A stretch of DNA of 64,000 nt from Gymnopus androsaceus JB14 (Eukaryota; Basidiomycota; Agaricomycetes; Agaricales; Omphalotaceae): the NCBI GenBank assembly GCA_009733575.1, contig ML769437.1, positions 124,001-188,000 on the forward strand. Reading direction: 5' to 3'. Shown here in pieces: positions 47,112-58,422 of the stretch. The stretch's first letter is position 1; each line of letters opens with the position of its first letter. The position numbers and the translations under genes were made by a program. Below the pieces are notes generated by a model. It was not told the origin of the DNA. It worked only from the letters and a program-made list of their open reading frames with translations, and made no database searches.

Positions 47112-47288
47112 CGAAGAAAGATATGAATACGATAAACAGGATTAGGTAGTTTATTCGGTAGAACGGAATTATGGAGTGGATATGATGATGGTTGAAGAGG
47201 AAGGATGAGAAAAGCCAGAACCGTGTGACCTAACGCAATATAACGAAAACGCGGCTTCGTCGTTCCCACGGTCCTCCGAAGCCTGTAC
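47112..47288 (-). repeat. Ngaro split direct repeat A1 (5' terminus)
   Basis: 177 bp, same as A2 at 40924-41100 apart from isolated changes. The element's 5' end is fixed at 47288 by the adjacent flank cgaataaaactgac, which matches the empty site from 1464 onward. Confidence 0.9.
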
Positions 47289-47760
47289 CGAATAAAACTG
47301 ACGGTAGACAGCAATGCACTCAGCCTTCCGAGTCTATGTCAAAATTCAAGCTAGTGCATCATCTTTTGATTAATTCGATTTAGTTTGGATTGAAATTGGC
47401 CAAAATTCCAAACTGCACTCGAAATGTTACAGTTAGCAGGCATGTAAACAGTGAAATAGATATATAGCAAGCAGAACTTGGACGAACCCATGCCCGTGTC
47501 CATTCTGGCCCTATGAAACCCTATGAAATACAATGGCTGTGATCACCACTGATTCACTTTCAAATTGTCATTCAATTTCACGGATGCGTTCAAAGTCACT
47601 TACCCTGAACTCATTCAGGGTAAGTTCTTAGCGAAATTGAATTAGGGAGCGCTTGCCTTGGTGAAAATTTCGAACGATCCGAGCCTGCACTTTCTCCTAC
47701 TCCTCCTTTCGGTCATCCATCGCTCTTCTAGCTTGCTTCTTACAGCCAGTAGCCATCAAC
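47289..47760. repeat. Segmental duplication, copy B, right part
   Basis: Continues the colinearity with 1464-1960 interrupted by the Ngaro insertion. Similarity fades near 47760, just before the PUF6 fragment. Confidence 0.75.
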
Positions 47761-47869
47761 TTGAAGTCGGAATTTAGTTGAAGTAAGAACGGAATCGAGG
47801 TGTATATGGCGCGACCAATTGCAATGGAACCCTAGCCTGGCGGCGTGAGTTATGGAATCATTGTCACCG

Positions 47870-48180
47870 TCCAGGTCTGATTTGTTCTTTGTTTGTATTT
47901 TGGACTGTGACGGCTTCGCTTGTATTCGTAGTAGATCCGCTCTTTGGCCTTTTGAGTCCCGGGCCAAATTGAGATTTGGCAGAGCATTTTTGATCAAATT
48001 GGGAGAATGAGAATGCCAAAATGGGCGTCAAAACTTTTGTTGGAAAATCATGACACTTTTCTTCGGGCGCTCTTCACTAAGTACCATCTACCTTATTCCC
48101 GGTATCGAGAGGAATGCGTTCATGCTGAACATAACAGTAATACAGAGCCCGCTACTGGCACGACGCAGTCGATAATTCTC
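47870..48180 (-). pseudogene. Fragment of the PUF6 5' end
   Basis: Matches about 30820-31150 in the same orientation: the phrase tattttggactgtgac, a gatttggcagaacgt-like stretch, atgggcgtcaaaactttt and gaggaatgcgttcatg all recur in order. It therefore holds the PUF6 promoter/5' leader and part of its first exon, without the PUF domain and without a usable ATG frame. It abuts the broken BTB/CAP-Gly copy. Confidence 0.65.
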
Positions 48181-48182
48181 CT

Positions 48183-49545
48183 CTACAAACATCGATATCC
48201 ATTGGAGATATCGAAATATCGGATCCCGCCCCATGTACCGTCGTTCCATGGTCTTGGATCTTCTGCCGAGGCCATAACCATATCACCACCCGTAACCGCT
48301 CCCTCCATCTCCTCCTCCCACCCGCTACTAAACTCACCCGCACCCACACACCCGCCCGCGCCTCGTTCCCGCTCTCTAGCAGGCACCTCAACCCCAACCC
48401 ACAGCCCCACCTCCCCGATGTACCTCGCCAACGCGCGGAAGCGTTTACGTTTTGAGGAGGTGATGCAGGGGATGCCGATGGAGAGGGTTGCGCCGAGGTG
48501 GTGGGTAGGGATCAGCGTCAGCATCGGGGGAGGAGAGCCGGAGGCCGAGGGTTTGGGTTTAGGTTGTCATTGTCCTTGCCTTTCGCATTCGCATTGTACG
48601 TTTAACACCTTTAATCGTATCGCGGTGGTGGTCAATATCGTAGACATGGAGCGCGTCGACGCAGCTGATCTCGGTCTCGGACTACATGCAGCGGCAGCGC
48701 GAGGCGAAATAGAGCTCGTCGTACTGGAACGAGACGAGGGACTCAGACTCGTCCTGGTGGTAGTCTTGGCGTTGGTCCTGGTACTGGGGGGTACGAGGAG
48801 GTCGTCGAGCGGAACTTGGATGTCTATACATCAACAGTGAGTCGCGAGTAAGTGGGCGCTGCGCAGAGACCGAAAGAAAAATCCTACTTACAATCAACAA
48901 TCTCTTTCAGCGCCCACTTCTGCATCTCTTCCCCACCCTTACCCTTCCCATTCCCAATACCCAGCCCAGAAACCCTTCCCTTATCCCTAATCTCCCTCCA
49001 GCTCTTCTTAAACATCCATCCTCGCCTGCTCGACCTGGATCCGAGCATGTAAGGCCAGGGTTAACAACATTGCATCGCTCCCATAAGTAAATTCCTCCAC
49101 ATCGACATCGATGGTGGATCGTACACCGGATGCCCATGCGGATGAGATTTAGGAGAATCGGTAGGACGAGCGTCTGATACACTATCGGAGCATTGGAGGG
49201 TTTCAGTCCTTGCAGAGAAGATAGGATGAGAAATGTGCGTTGGGCGTCTTCGTACGCGTTGGCATCGTTGGTACCGATGCCGGGTACGGGTACAGGAACA
49301 GAGTCGTCCGAGGCATCAGAAAGCATAGCCGTAGCCGTCAAGTTGAGTGAAGATAAAATGGATGATAGCCTATTATGCGTGCGATGCCGACGCCGCTGTC
49401 TCGCAGAGGCACCGAGTATAATATCATGACAATCCAATCTAGAGTTCGAGGTGGAGGCGAAAAGCACTCCTCGATCCGCTGGACATTCATCTTTCCCAAT
49501 CTCTAAAAAGCTCAATATCTTATCCGCTCGAAACTGCTCGCTCAT
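48183..49545 (-). pseudogene. Truncated, internally deleted BTB/CAP-Gly gene copy
   Basis: Minus-strand segments align in order with the full gene at 50033-54589. First the part after the BTB domain (ILGASARQRRRHRTHNRLSS, AYEDAQRTFLILSSLQGLKP, SNAPIVYQTLVLP), then MQKWALKEIVD at the same intron donor. The next exon starts IQVPLDDLL, then nearly all of the Ser-rich middle is missing. Finally the CAP-Gly-like part appears (TTHHLGATLSIGIPCI, KRKRFRALARYIGEVGLWVG, WNDGTWGGIRYFDI). The BTB half is absent and frames are broken. It lies head to head with the intact gene. Confidence 0.75.
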
Positions 49546-50032
49546 CGTCGTCGAGCATGAGGCACAGTTGCGCTACATACACGAGACTTGACGGCGTTCC
49601 AGCCAGTGAGAGGGTGACTGACAACTGTATAGGGTATCGAACAATAGCAATAAAAATAATAATAATAATCAAACACCAGCGACGTGCCATATTCTAGTCT
49701 TTTCAGACGCCAAAGTTCAGAATCTGGTTTGAGAATGTCGTAGGTGCTGGGACCAGGGTTCGGGGTGAGTAGATTTGGCATGGATACGGTGATACCAGGC
49801 TTGGTGCTAGGTCCATGGAGCCATTATCACTATCCAACGATTGCGAGCTAGTAACCAACTCGGAGTTGACTGCGAGAAAGTGTAACTAGACAGTACTGAA
49901 GTTAGGAGTGGCGTCTACCGAGCGTCTACTCACAAAACTTTGTGGGCGTCTATTAGGGTTATTAACCTCTATTATCTCGTACGGCGTCGAATCGGTAACT
50001 TTAAACCAACCAACTTGCTGGCACCGTGGTAG
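49546..50032. other. Spacer between the truncated and full BTB/CAP-Gly copies
   Basis: Holds a short AAT microsatellite (about 49653-49668) and presumably the promoter of the gene at 50033. No other gene is seen. Confidence 0.4.
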
Positions 50033-53000
50033 ATGGCTGCCTCAGCCCCAGCCCCAACACCGGCACCAGCACTGGCACCAGCACCGACTCTGATAGAATC
50101 CATCTCAGCGTCCACAATTTCATGGCAAGAAGATCTTTCATGGTTATTTCGGAATGCGAAAGAGAGTTTTGCGGATGTGGTTTGGGAGGTTGTGGATGAA
50201 GAGGTTTGGGGGCATAAAGGTGTGTACTCGTATGTTATATCAATCTACTGGATTTATATTGATCTGGGTACGGTACAACAGCGGTAGTCTACGCACGGGC
50301 ACCTCCGTCTTTCCAGACCCGGTACTTTTCATTTCGGCCGCATGCGCAGTCACAGTCTGCGTTATCGCTCCTTGAACCTTCCCCCAGTCGAAATAGTCAC
50401 TCTCGTTCTCCTTCGCCTTCCAGTCGTAATTCACCTCAGCCTTCCACCGTCGGGGGAGGCACGCTTCTCCGTCTACAAACATCGATAACGCCAGCATTGT
50501 TCATCAACGAGCTCGAGTATCTCTACACGGGGCAAGGATTCGGGGAAGCTTTCGAATTTTTGTTCGATGCTAATGAAGGAGGCGGAGAACTGGATATTCA
50601 GGATGGGCAGGATGGGCAGGAAGAACTCCGACTTGACAAGCTCCGCAAGGATTTCGTATACATGTGGCGGTCGAGGCTTTACAGCGATGTCAAGATTTCC
50701 TTGACTGGCACGTTTTCTAGTGCTACAAAAGAACATGAAAACACCACGGCGGTGTTTAGTACGCATAAATTCATACTGGTCTCGAGGTCCAAGTATTTTC
50801 GGCCTTTGATTTCATCTTCTACATCTACATCTACATTAACACTCCCTTCTCCGCCATTCACACCTGCTTCGCTACACTTTACGCTGGGGTATCTGTACAC
50901 CGGGACCCTAGCGTTTTCGCATAGGACGTACGACCTAACAACGGCATTCCATATATACCTTTCTGCGCTACCAGCGCACCTTGACCTCCCACACCTCCTC
51001 AATGAAATCCGCGCTCGAATCATCAACGAGCTCTGCCACGGCCTCTTTCATGCTTCTCTTGACATGGCTTCATACGATGCACTGATCCAAGGCCGATGGT
51101 CCCTTGGCGGATGTCGTTGTCGTCAATGCGCCAGACGAGCACCAAGGGTGCTGGAATTTGCTACGCAAGCGAATGTGAAGGACACGTATCTTGATAGAGG
51201 TGCACGGAGGGCGCTGGTGGGATTTATGGGCGATGGGTGGGTGACGGCCGAGTGGGCGGGGTTACCGGGGCGGTTGAGGGAGAGTGTGTTGAGAGGGGTA
51301 GGGAAGAGGATGGGTCCGGAGAAGGGGAATGTGTGGAGTATGCTTTGGGCCGTGGAGGGGGCGCTAGCAGGGAGGCTGGCTAAAACCAACAATAAAGATA
51401 AAGACAAGGAGGCGTGGACGGAAGTGGTTAGAGGGGATTTGATCAAAGCACGGGATGCGATAGACGAGTGTCTAGCGGATCGAGTGACGGAGTGTTTTTC
51501 GCCGCCACCTGCGGAGGAATCTGGGGACGAGTTTGTGTCGGATTGGCATGATATTCTATTGGGTGCCTCTGCGCGACCCCAGCATGGGCATCGTCGTACA
51601 CACAATAAGCTAGCTTCCATCGTATCTTCGCTCACTGCATCGACAGCCATGGTTACGCCTTCCTTCGCCTCGGACGTCTCTGTTCCCGTCCCTATATCCG
51701 GATCTGGTTCTAACACGGCGTATGAAGACGCCCAACGCACTAGTCTCATCTTATCTTCTCTCCTGCGAGGACTCAAACCATCCAACGCACCGATGGTGTA
51801 TCAAACTCTCGTCTCCAACGTTCTTCTTTTACCTTCTCACCCTACTGACTCATCGAAATCTCATCCGCATGGGCATTCGGTGTATGATCCCCCATCCATG
51901 TCCATGTACGGGGAAGAGTTTACTTATGGGAGTGAAGCATTGTTATTACCACCCACGTCACATGTGCGGATCCAGGTCGAGCAGGCGAGGATGGATGTCC
52001 TTGCGTGGATTAGGGGGAGGTGGAGGGAGGTTAGGGAGAAGGGGGTTTCGTGGGTAATGGGAATGGAAAGGGGGACGGAGAGGAGATGCAAGGGTGGGCG
52101 TTGAAGGAGATAGCTGATTGTAAGTACCTGGGATTTTTCTTTACTACTACTCTTTGATTTATCTCTCTCTGTTTACTTGCGTTTTTTTAGACATCCAAGT
52201 CCCACTCGACGACCTCCTCATACCCCCCAGCACCAATACCAGCACTACCGCCAGGACCAGCACGAGTCCGAGTCCCTCAACTCCTCGTCAATCTACACTC
52301 AAAATCCGCAAAGATAAAGACGACGTCGCGAGCGCCGCTTCGTCGATCAGAGTATCTATTCTTTCGAGGAATTTACCGAGGAGTAGCGCGAGCTCGGTGC
52401 ACTCTGTACGGTCTGTTAGCACCGTTGGGAGTGTGAGTACTATTGGCGGGAGGAGGAAAAAACTCGATGAAAGACCTGATTCAAAGTTGACGGAGGAGGT
52501 GGAAGTGGAGAAGGACCTGGACGGCGACGGCGACGGGGATATCCAAATGTCTTCCCCTTCTTCTCCAGATCCAACCACCCCCACCCATAGTCCCTCTCCC
52601 TCGGCCAAAATGAAACTCAAAAACACAAGTGTCACCTCCCTGTCTCCATCCCCTTCCCCTGGTCGGAGACTCCTCTCCTCCTCTGCCTCATCGAGGTCTA
52701 GTGTAGCCAGCAGTACAACGAGTTCTATTTCGCCCCGCGCTGCTGCTGCTGCTGCAGGTGCACGTAGTCCGAGACCGAGATCAGCAGCGTCTACTCATTC
52801 GACGCGCTCTGTGACGTCTACGATATCTACTGTTTCCACGAAGACGACGTCGACTGTACGCAGACATGCTGCAGAAGGAGGAGCAGGAGCAGGTTTGTTG
52901 AAAGTCCCTCCTGTGCCTCTTCCAAGATCCATTAGTGCTAGTACCAGTGGGACTAGTACTACTAGTGCTTCTTCGAATACCAGTACAGGAACGGGTTCTA

Positions 53001-54589
53001 GTACGGAGTTTAATACCGCCCCTAGTGGTACGCCCACGGGGACCCCGAGATCGAGTACGATTCCGAGACAGAGAACGACATCAGCTACATCTACGGGTAG
53101 TGTCCGAAGTACTAGGAGTACGCGGAGTACGCGAAGTACGACTACTGCTACTAGGAGTACACCTAATCGTACTACTGCTGCGTCTAGAAATGCAGGGGGA
53201 GCAGGGACACCGACGAACGCGAAACGTCCTCCCTCAGTCGCTGGATCGGTTAAAAGCATTGGCGGGAAGAGTACCAGGAGTGTCAGGAGTGTTAGCGTTA
53301 GCAGCGTGCGAAGTGTTAGCGGGGGCCTTTCGCCAGCGGATAAAGCGAGGGCGCAAGCTGCTGCTGCTGCCAAGACGCAGCCCCCGGTTCCTTCGTTACC
53401 GAAGACGGGGACGGGGTCAGGGGCAGGTGGTAGGACGGTCACGAAGAAGGGATCGAGTGATACGATTAAAGGTGTTAAGCGTGGCAAGGCAGAGTCCAAT
53501 CCCAATGCGAAAGGCAAGGCCAAACCTAAAGCCTCTTCCAAATCCCAAGACCCAGCCCAACAGTCTCCTAATCCCGACGCTGATGCTGCTGATGCTGCTC
53601 CTTCCTCCCCCGAGTCGGAACCCGACCCCTACCCAACCCACCTCGGCGCAACCCTCTCCATCGGTATCCCCTGCATCGTCTCCTCAAAACGTAAACGCTT
53701 CCGCGCGTTCGCGAGGTATATCGGGGAGGTGCAGGGGGAGGTGGGACCGTGGGTTGGGGTTGAGGTGCCGGAACGGGAACGGGAACGAGATGGTAGTGGG
53801 GACGTGGTTATGACCTCGGTGGAAGACCCAAGACCATGGAACGACGGAACGTGGGGCGGGATTCGGTATTTCGATATCTCTCATGGATATGGGTATGGGA
53901 ATGGAGGGGGTACGTATACGTCGTCGTCGATGACGAATTCGGCGGAGGAACAATGGGGGGATAATTCCTATGGCTTTGGTGATGACCGCGATCGGTCTAC
54001 CGCAAGTAGACGCCAAAACCCTTCCTCTTATTCGAAGGGTGTGAAGCGGAGATTGGATCAGTGGAGTGGGGATTCCTTCAATACCACAGCTACTTCGAGG
54101 TATGGAACGTCGAAAAGACTACGTATGGGTGGGATGATGCCGATGACTAGGAGCGCGAGTCCTGCGATGAGTGATGGAGGCGGTGGAGGTGGAGCACAGA
54201 CCGGAGGAGGATCTGGGGGGAGTAGGGGGTTGTTCGTGCGGCCTCAACAAGTGTTGTATGTCGTTGATGCGATTCGATGGAGATATTTGAGTGAGCTTGA
54301 TGGGTGAGTACGGGGGACTGGATCATTTGAATCAATTCTCAACTGAAGTTCTCTCTTCTCGATTCCGGAAATTACTTGTGCTTGTGCTTGTGCCTCTGCT
54401 GTCATATCTGGATATTTTTCCCTTCCCTTCTTTTTTCTCTTTCTTTCTTTCGTTCATGATTCCCAATTCACGTTTCGACTCTTTCGTTGCAATATGGCTA
54501 CTATTGAAATTACTTACAGTACTGACGACCTCATCGATGAGTTGATTTCCCTTCCTCCCTCGCTCCCTGCTTCTGGCTTAGGTAGTTAG
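50033..54589 (+). CDS. BTB/POZ protein with Ser/Thr/Arg-rich middle and C-terminal CAP-Gly-like domain
   Basis: Exons: 50033-50219, 50282-52119, 52191-54303 and 54520-54589, all GT-AG. N-terminal Ala/Pro leader (MAASAPAPTPAPALAPAPTL). The BTB domain spans about codons 185-320: SDVKISLTG, VFSTHKFILVSRSKYFRPLI, LHFTLGYLYTGTLAF. A long linker follows (LGASARPQHGHRRTHNKL). Exon 3 is a disordered stretch of about 450 residues rich in Ser, Thr, Arg and Ala. A CAP-Gly-like segment then appears (HLGATLSIGIPCIVSSKRKR, FARYIGEVQGEVGPWVGVEV, WNDGTWGGIRYFD), then a basic Gly-rich tail ending LPASGLGS. CAP-Gly domains bind microtubule or EB1-type C-termini, and BTB domains dimerise or recruit cullin 3, so a cytoskeletal adaptor is possible (inference). 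One frame break lies near 52045-52085, where the truncated copy is in frame. Confidence 0.75.
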
Positions 54590-56340
54590 GTAGTGAATCA
54601 GTAATGGTCCCCCCTCCCTCCCTTGTTCTTTCGTTCCTTCTTTCTTCCTTAGGGTATATGCAATGTACATATATCCTTCCTTATCCTTACCAGCTTACCC
54701 TTACACCTCCATACCCCTTGATTGTGCAGTTGCAACTTGCTATGATATCAGATATGAATATAATACAGAATCCAGTCAGTCATGCAAAAATCCAAAAAAA
54801 ATCCAAAGTAACTACTAATTTGTGGAATCCACTAGTAATCATAATAAACTGGCTGAAATAACAGATGGGGCTGTTTTTCTTGTGTGCGTGAAGCATTGAA
54901 GGTGGAAGAAGGGTGTTTGTTGGTGAGGAATCTCAGGTGCGTATTGCCGTTCCCGATTCACACACACATTCAAGTCTCTGCAGATTCGTCCCGACTCCCG
55001 ACTCCCAATCGTTACTTCGAGTGAATCCACTTCCTCGCATAGTCAACTCGGGTACGGACCACGGTTCTACTATCTAGTAGACTAGTACTACTACTAGCTC
55101 GTCGCTGCTCGCAATGTATATAGTTCCTCCTCGAATCTCAAGAAACGGCCTGATGACAGACTCAGTGAGCATATTTCACACTAGTGTAAGTCTAAGAAAT
55201 AGCAAAAAAAATGAAAGTCAAGACCAATGGGCTGCAAAATTTTGAAAAGTTGACCACAGGCCCGGGTTGAACTTTTTGGAACTAGACTTTTGGTTGGACT
55301 AACTAACTATGTAAGTGTTCAAGTTCCCATGCACCACATATGGTAAATCAAGATCAGATATTGTATTTTTCTGCCTCAGAGCTACCAGTCAGACTATCCC
55401 AAGCTTTTTATAGACTGTATATACTGTGAATCTTGAAAGGACACCTTTTAGAAAACATTATCACTGAAGTGTTGGAACCCAGGACCATCTAACATTATGT
55501 GACTGGTGTAACAAAAAGATGACTGTCATCTGTAAAAATCACCAAAAATGGAGGAATGAAGAGGGAGGAGCCCAATCAGACATTTGGTGGTAAGTGCAAT
55601 GGACTAAGGAGCTCCCAAAATGCCCCAAATCACCCATTTATCAGCAGGTTCCAAGCCATATAATCTGTATGATCCATGCACATCATACACAATCATACGG
55701 GCTTGGATCTGTATGATGGGCCAGGGGGAGTGCATAATGTCATACACCAATCACATCAGCAAAACCTGTATGTTGCCAGAGCAGTCAGAGCATTGAATTG
55801 CTGCTCTGGAGTGCTCTGGAGTGCTCTGGCTGCTCTGAAGTGGTAGAAGCTGATGGAATTGATCATCAGCTGTCAGAGAATGTTGGTTTAGGAGTATATA
55901 CAAAAAACAAAACAAAACTTCTGCCTTATCTATATAGATAACACACCGAAGTTTTGTTTTTGAGGGGCGGGCCCGGAACAGACTACAGCACCTAAGCTCT
56001 TTGGTATAGTCACTTCTAGGCAACTTCTAGCTGTTGGCCTATTGAAATGAAATAAGTGCTGACGTGTACGCTTTCATCCTCACTGCTGAGCTTATTCTTC
56101 AAGTGATTGCAGTATGATACTTCCTTACAAGCTAGTGTATGATTAAACTACAACTTGAAGTAACTGTGACTATATGGGAAGATTGTAGCATGTAGCAGCC
56201 TACAGGCTCTAATTAAATTTGGATTAATTTCAAGTTTTTGAATAGTAATGCAAAAATTGCTTGTATGCAGCAGCAGCTAGACTGCACAGGCTGTGGCAAT
56301 GTCAGTTGGATGAAATATTTTTCTTCTTCTTTATTCATTT
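54590..56340. other. Gene-poor region
   Basis: AT-rich and pyrimidine-rich tracts. Several short repeated phrases are present, including catcatacacaatcatac near 55680, but no recognisable gene. Confidence 0.4.
55801..55839 (+). repeat. Short minisatellite, four imperfect 10-bp units
   Basis: Units of the form gctctggagt repeated with decay at the last copies. Confidence 0.75.
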
Positions 56341-56350
56341 GTTTGTCACA

Positions 56351-56917
56351 TCAACTTATTCCTAACTGGGGGATCTGGGGAGTTGAAGGAAGCCCACAGA
56401 GGTCTGGGATGGCACCTACTGTTATCACCAGTGATAAGGATATTATCAGACTGAAGTTGGATGGAACTGGAGGTTTCATAGTCACTACTGTTGGTTTAGT
56501 GACATAAACAGAAGGGCCTGGCTCTCGAGTCAGGTGTAGCTTTGGAAGATTGTGAGCTCTGCAATGTACATTGTAACCTGGAGCTTCTGGATTTTTGGGG
56601 TTGGTCGGGGGTATGAAGGAAGTGTCAAATAGGTGGCTGTAACCAGCAGTGGCAATGGCAATATGCCATTGTTCCTTGAATGCAAGGAAGTTGGTACCTT
56701 TAGAGGCTAATTTGGGTACTTCTGTGAAATGGTCTGTTTGCTGAGTGTTGGTCTGCTGGTTACTAGGAGGTTCTATGGGAGCAATGAAGGGGCTATTGCT
56801 GGTAGCTTTAGCGGTCACAGTAGCATGGATGCGAGTAGAGATGGGGTCAGACTGGATAGGGGTCTCTGTGTCAAGCAAGAAGACAGGCTCTTCACCAGAT
56901 TGAGATATGGAGGACAT
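56351..56917 (-). pseudogene. Copia-type Gag N-terminal remnant
   Basis: An open 188-codon minus-strand frame from 56917 (MSSISQSGEEPVFLLDTETP). The run VPKLASKGTNFLAFKEQWHI followed by ATAGYSHLFD is the usual start of Ty1/Copia gag polypeptides (a K-L-x-G-x-N-F-x-x-W type block). No zinc knuckle, protease or integrase follows, so it is a truncated element. Confidence 0.5.
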
Positions 56918-56919
56918 CT

Positions 56920-57660
56920 TTGAGGGATGAGACTAGCAGCAGGTTGCAGTTGGTTCTCGGGGCCCAATAACCTGTTGTGTTATACTTCAGTTGTACTGGA
57001 TGGCACTCAGGGATCTGGAATGAATGGTTACGGTCTCAGTGCCAGTACAAAGTAGCAGTCTGTAGCTGTATTACCTGTAATGAATGGTTACAGTCTGATA
57101 CAAAGGTAAGTAACAGAGTGAATAAGTAAAGTTAGTGATCTCACCTCAGCACCAGTACAAAGTAGCAGTCTGAGGTGAGTTGATTGTAAGTACATACTCG
57201 TATATAAGTAGTTGGAATAGGGGCCGTTGTTGTGTCAGGTCGTGAACACGGAAGAATAACTAGGCAAAGGAAAAGGTATAGTACTTGGTTCATGTTTGTA
57301 AGTAAGTGTCCATGAATATAAGTAACTGACTGTGTATACAAATAAGAAATCCAACACTTCTTAGGATGGATATCTCTTCCACACCTGCAGGCCACTAAGT
57401 TCAGTTGTCTTTCAATACAAATACTTCTGCTTGTGCATACTGGCTTATCTAAATCAAATTATAATTACCTATTCATGTAGTACTTTGTATTGACTTTGTA
57501 GGTCTTTGAAATTCACTGAGAATTGGCATCCTGGACATAAGATGGTGAACAGTGAGAGCTCTCAGAGCCAAAACATGGTGATAAATTAAATAAAGTGAAT
57601 TTATTACAATGGTCAGGTGGTAAGCACAATAGAGTCTATGGCCAGTGCTGACCCGATGAG
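56920..57660. other. Probable leader/LTR region of the Copia remnant, no gene
   Basis: Upstream of the gag remnant in its orientation. A partly duplicated stretch (gaatggttacrgtctgatac-like at 57020 and 57082; cagtacaaagtagcagtctg at 57042 and 57151) shows small internal direct repeats. LTR ends could not be defined. Confidence 0.35.
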
Positions 57661-57775
57661 CATTCACACTGAAAGTGCAAAAAAATCCGCTCGAACGAAA
57701 TACTAACTGATTTATAAAATTCTGTGTAAAAAATCACTTATGAGTGAAAATTTGAGTGAAATTGGATTATTCAGT

Positions 57776-58112
57776 CAAGGGGCATTCGGCATCCGAATGG
57801 CAGACTGTCACCTACATTGCCTAGTTAGGAAAGGTACACATGAGGCTCTGATTAGCGCGCGCATAGCTTTTTGTCCACACTTCCGCAAATCTTAACTATA
57901 CCCATACGAATATTTGCTACTGCACTCATATATGTTGTAAAGTGTACCATACAACTACTTTTACTTTAGCAAAAGCTCTCGCCCTTTACAATGCACAAAG
58001 CTCGGTGCGATTGTCATTAAGCGCCTAGATTGGCATTGGCATTTTTTGATGATGACATAACAAGTCACGTTAAGAGGACTTTGTCTGCCGTTCTGGTGCC
58101 GAATGCCCCTTG
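57776..58112. mobile_element. 337-bp hAT-like MITE nested in the foldback left arm
   Basis: Perfect 16-bp terminal inverted repeats CAAGGGGCATTCGGCA, extendable to about 29 bp with a few mismatches. Flanked by 8-bp direct repeats TATTCAGT (57768-57775) and TATTCAAT (58113-58120), with one mismatch. Eight-base duplications are typical of hAT transposition. Non-coding. Confidence 0.75.
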
Positions 58113-58422
58113 TATTCAATCAAACAGTCTTGTAACTTGTTGAGTGGAAATATACATATTAGTACATTATTTAGATAAACTGAAGAAGGGCCTGAATTAT
58201 GGTATATCTGAGCTCCTGAAATGGTAAATGATTTGTTATATATTGCAAGTCAAATCATTCCGAGTGAAATATTTCCTTTCAGGTGTATTTTCAGACAATA
58301 TGAAAAGTTATATGAATAATCATCTTTCAGAATAACTGAAAAGCCTGAAATGAATGTAGTTGAGGCTTTTCAGTTATTCTGAAATATCATTATTCACACA
58401 ACTTTTTATATTGTCTGAAAAT

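Larger units (their letters stand above)
40634..47288 (-). mobile_element. Ngaro-type tyrosine-recombinase retrotransposon, 6.66 kb, near complete
   Basis: On the minus strand the order is A1 (47288-47112), gag, RT-RNase H, tyrosine recombinase, B1 (41279-41101), A2 (41100-40924), a 110-bp spacer, and B2 (40813-40634). This A1-ORFs-B1-A2-B2 layout of split direct repeats, together with RT, RNase H and a YR integrase and no DDE integrase, defines Ngaro-like elements of the DIRS order. A1/A2 and B1/B2 are nearly identical, so the insertion is fairly young. There is no target duplication: flanks gaaa and cgaataaa join to the empty site at 1463/1464. Each of the three genes carries one damaging change, so it is probably inactive. 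Confidence 0.9.

Noticed and set aside
52795..53541. 248-codon open frame on the minus strand opposite the BTB/CAP-Gly gene
   Set aside because: Its Leu/Val-rich composition is the antisense of a Ser/Thr/Arg-rich coding exon. It has no start context or homology and is a shadow.
55801..55839. CRISPR-like or functional repeat array
   Set aside because: Only four imperfect 10-bp units with no spacers; an ordinary minisatellite in a eukaryotic genome.
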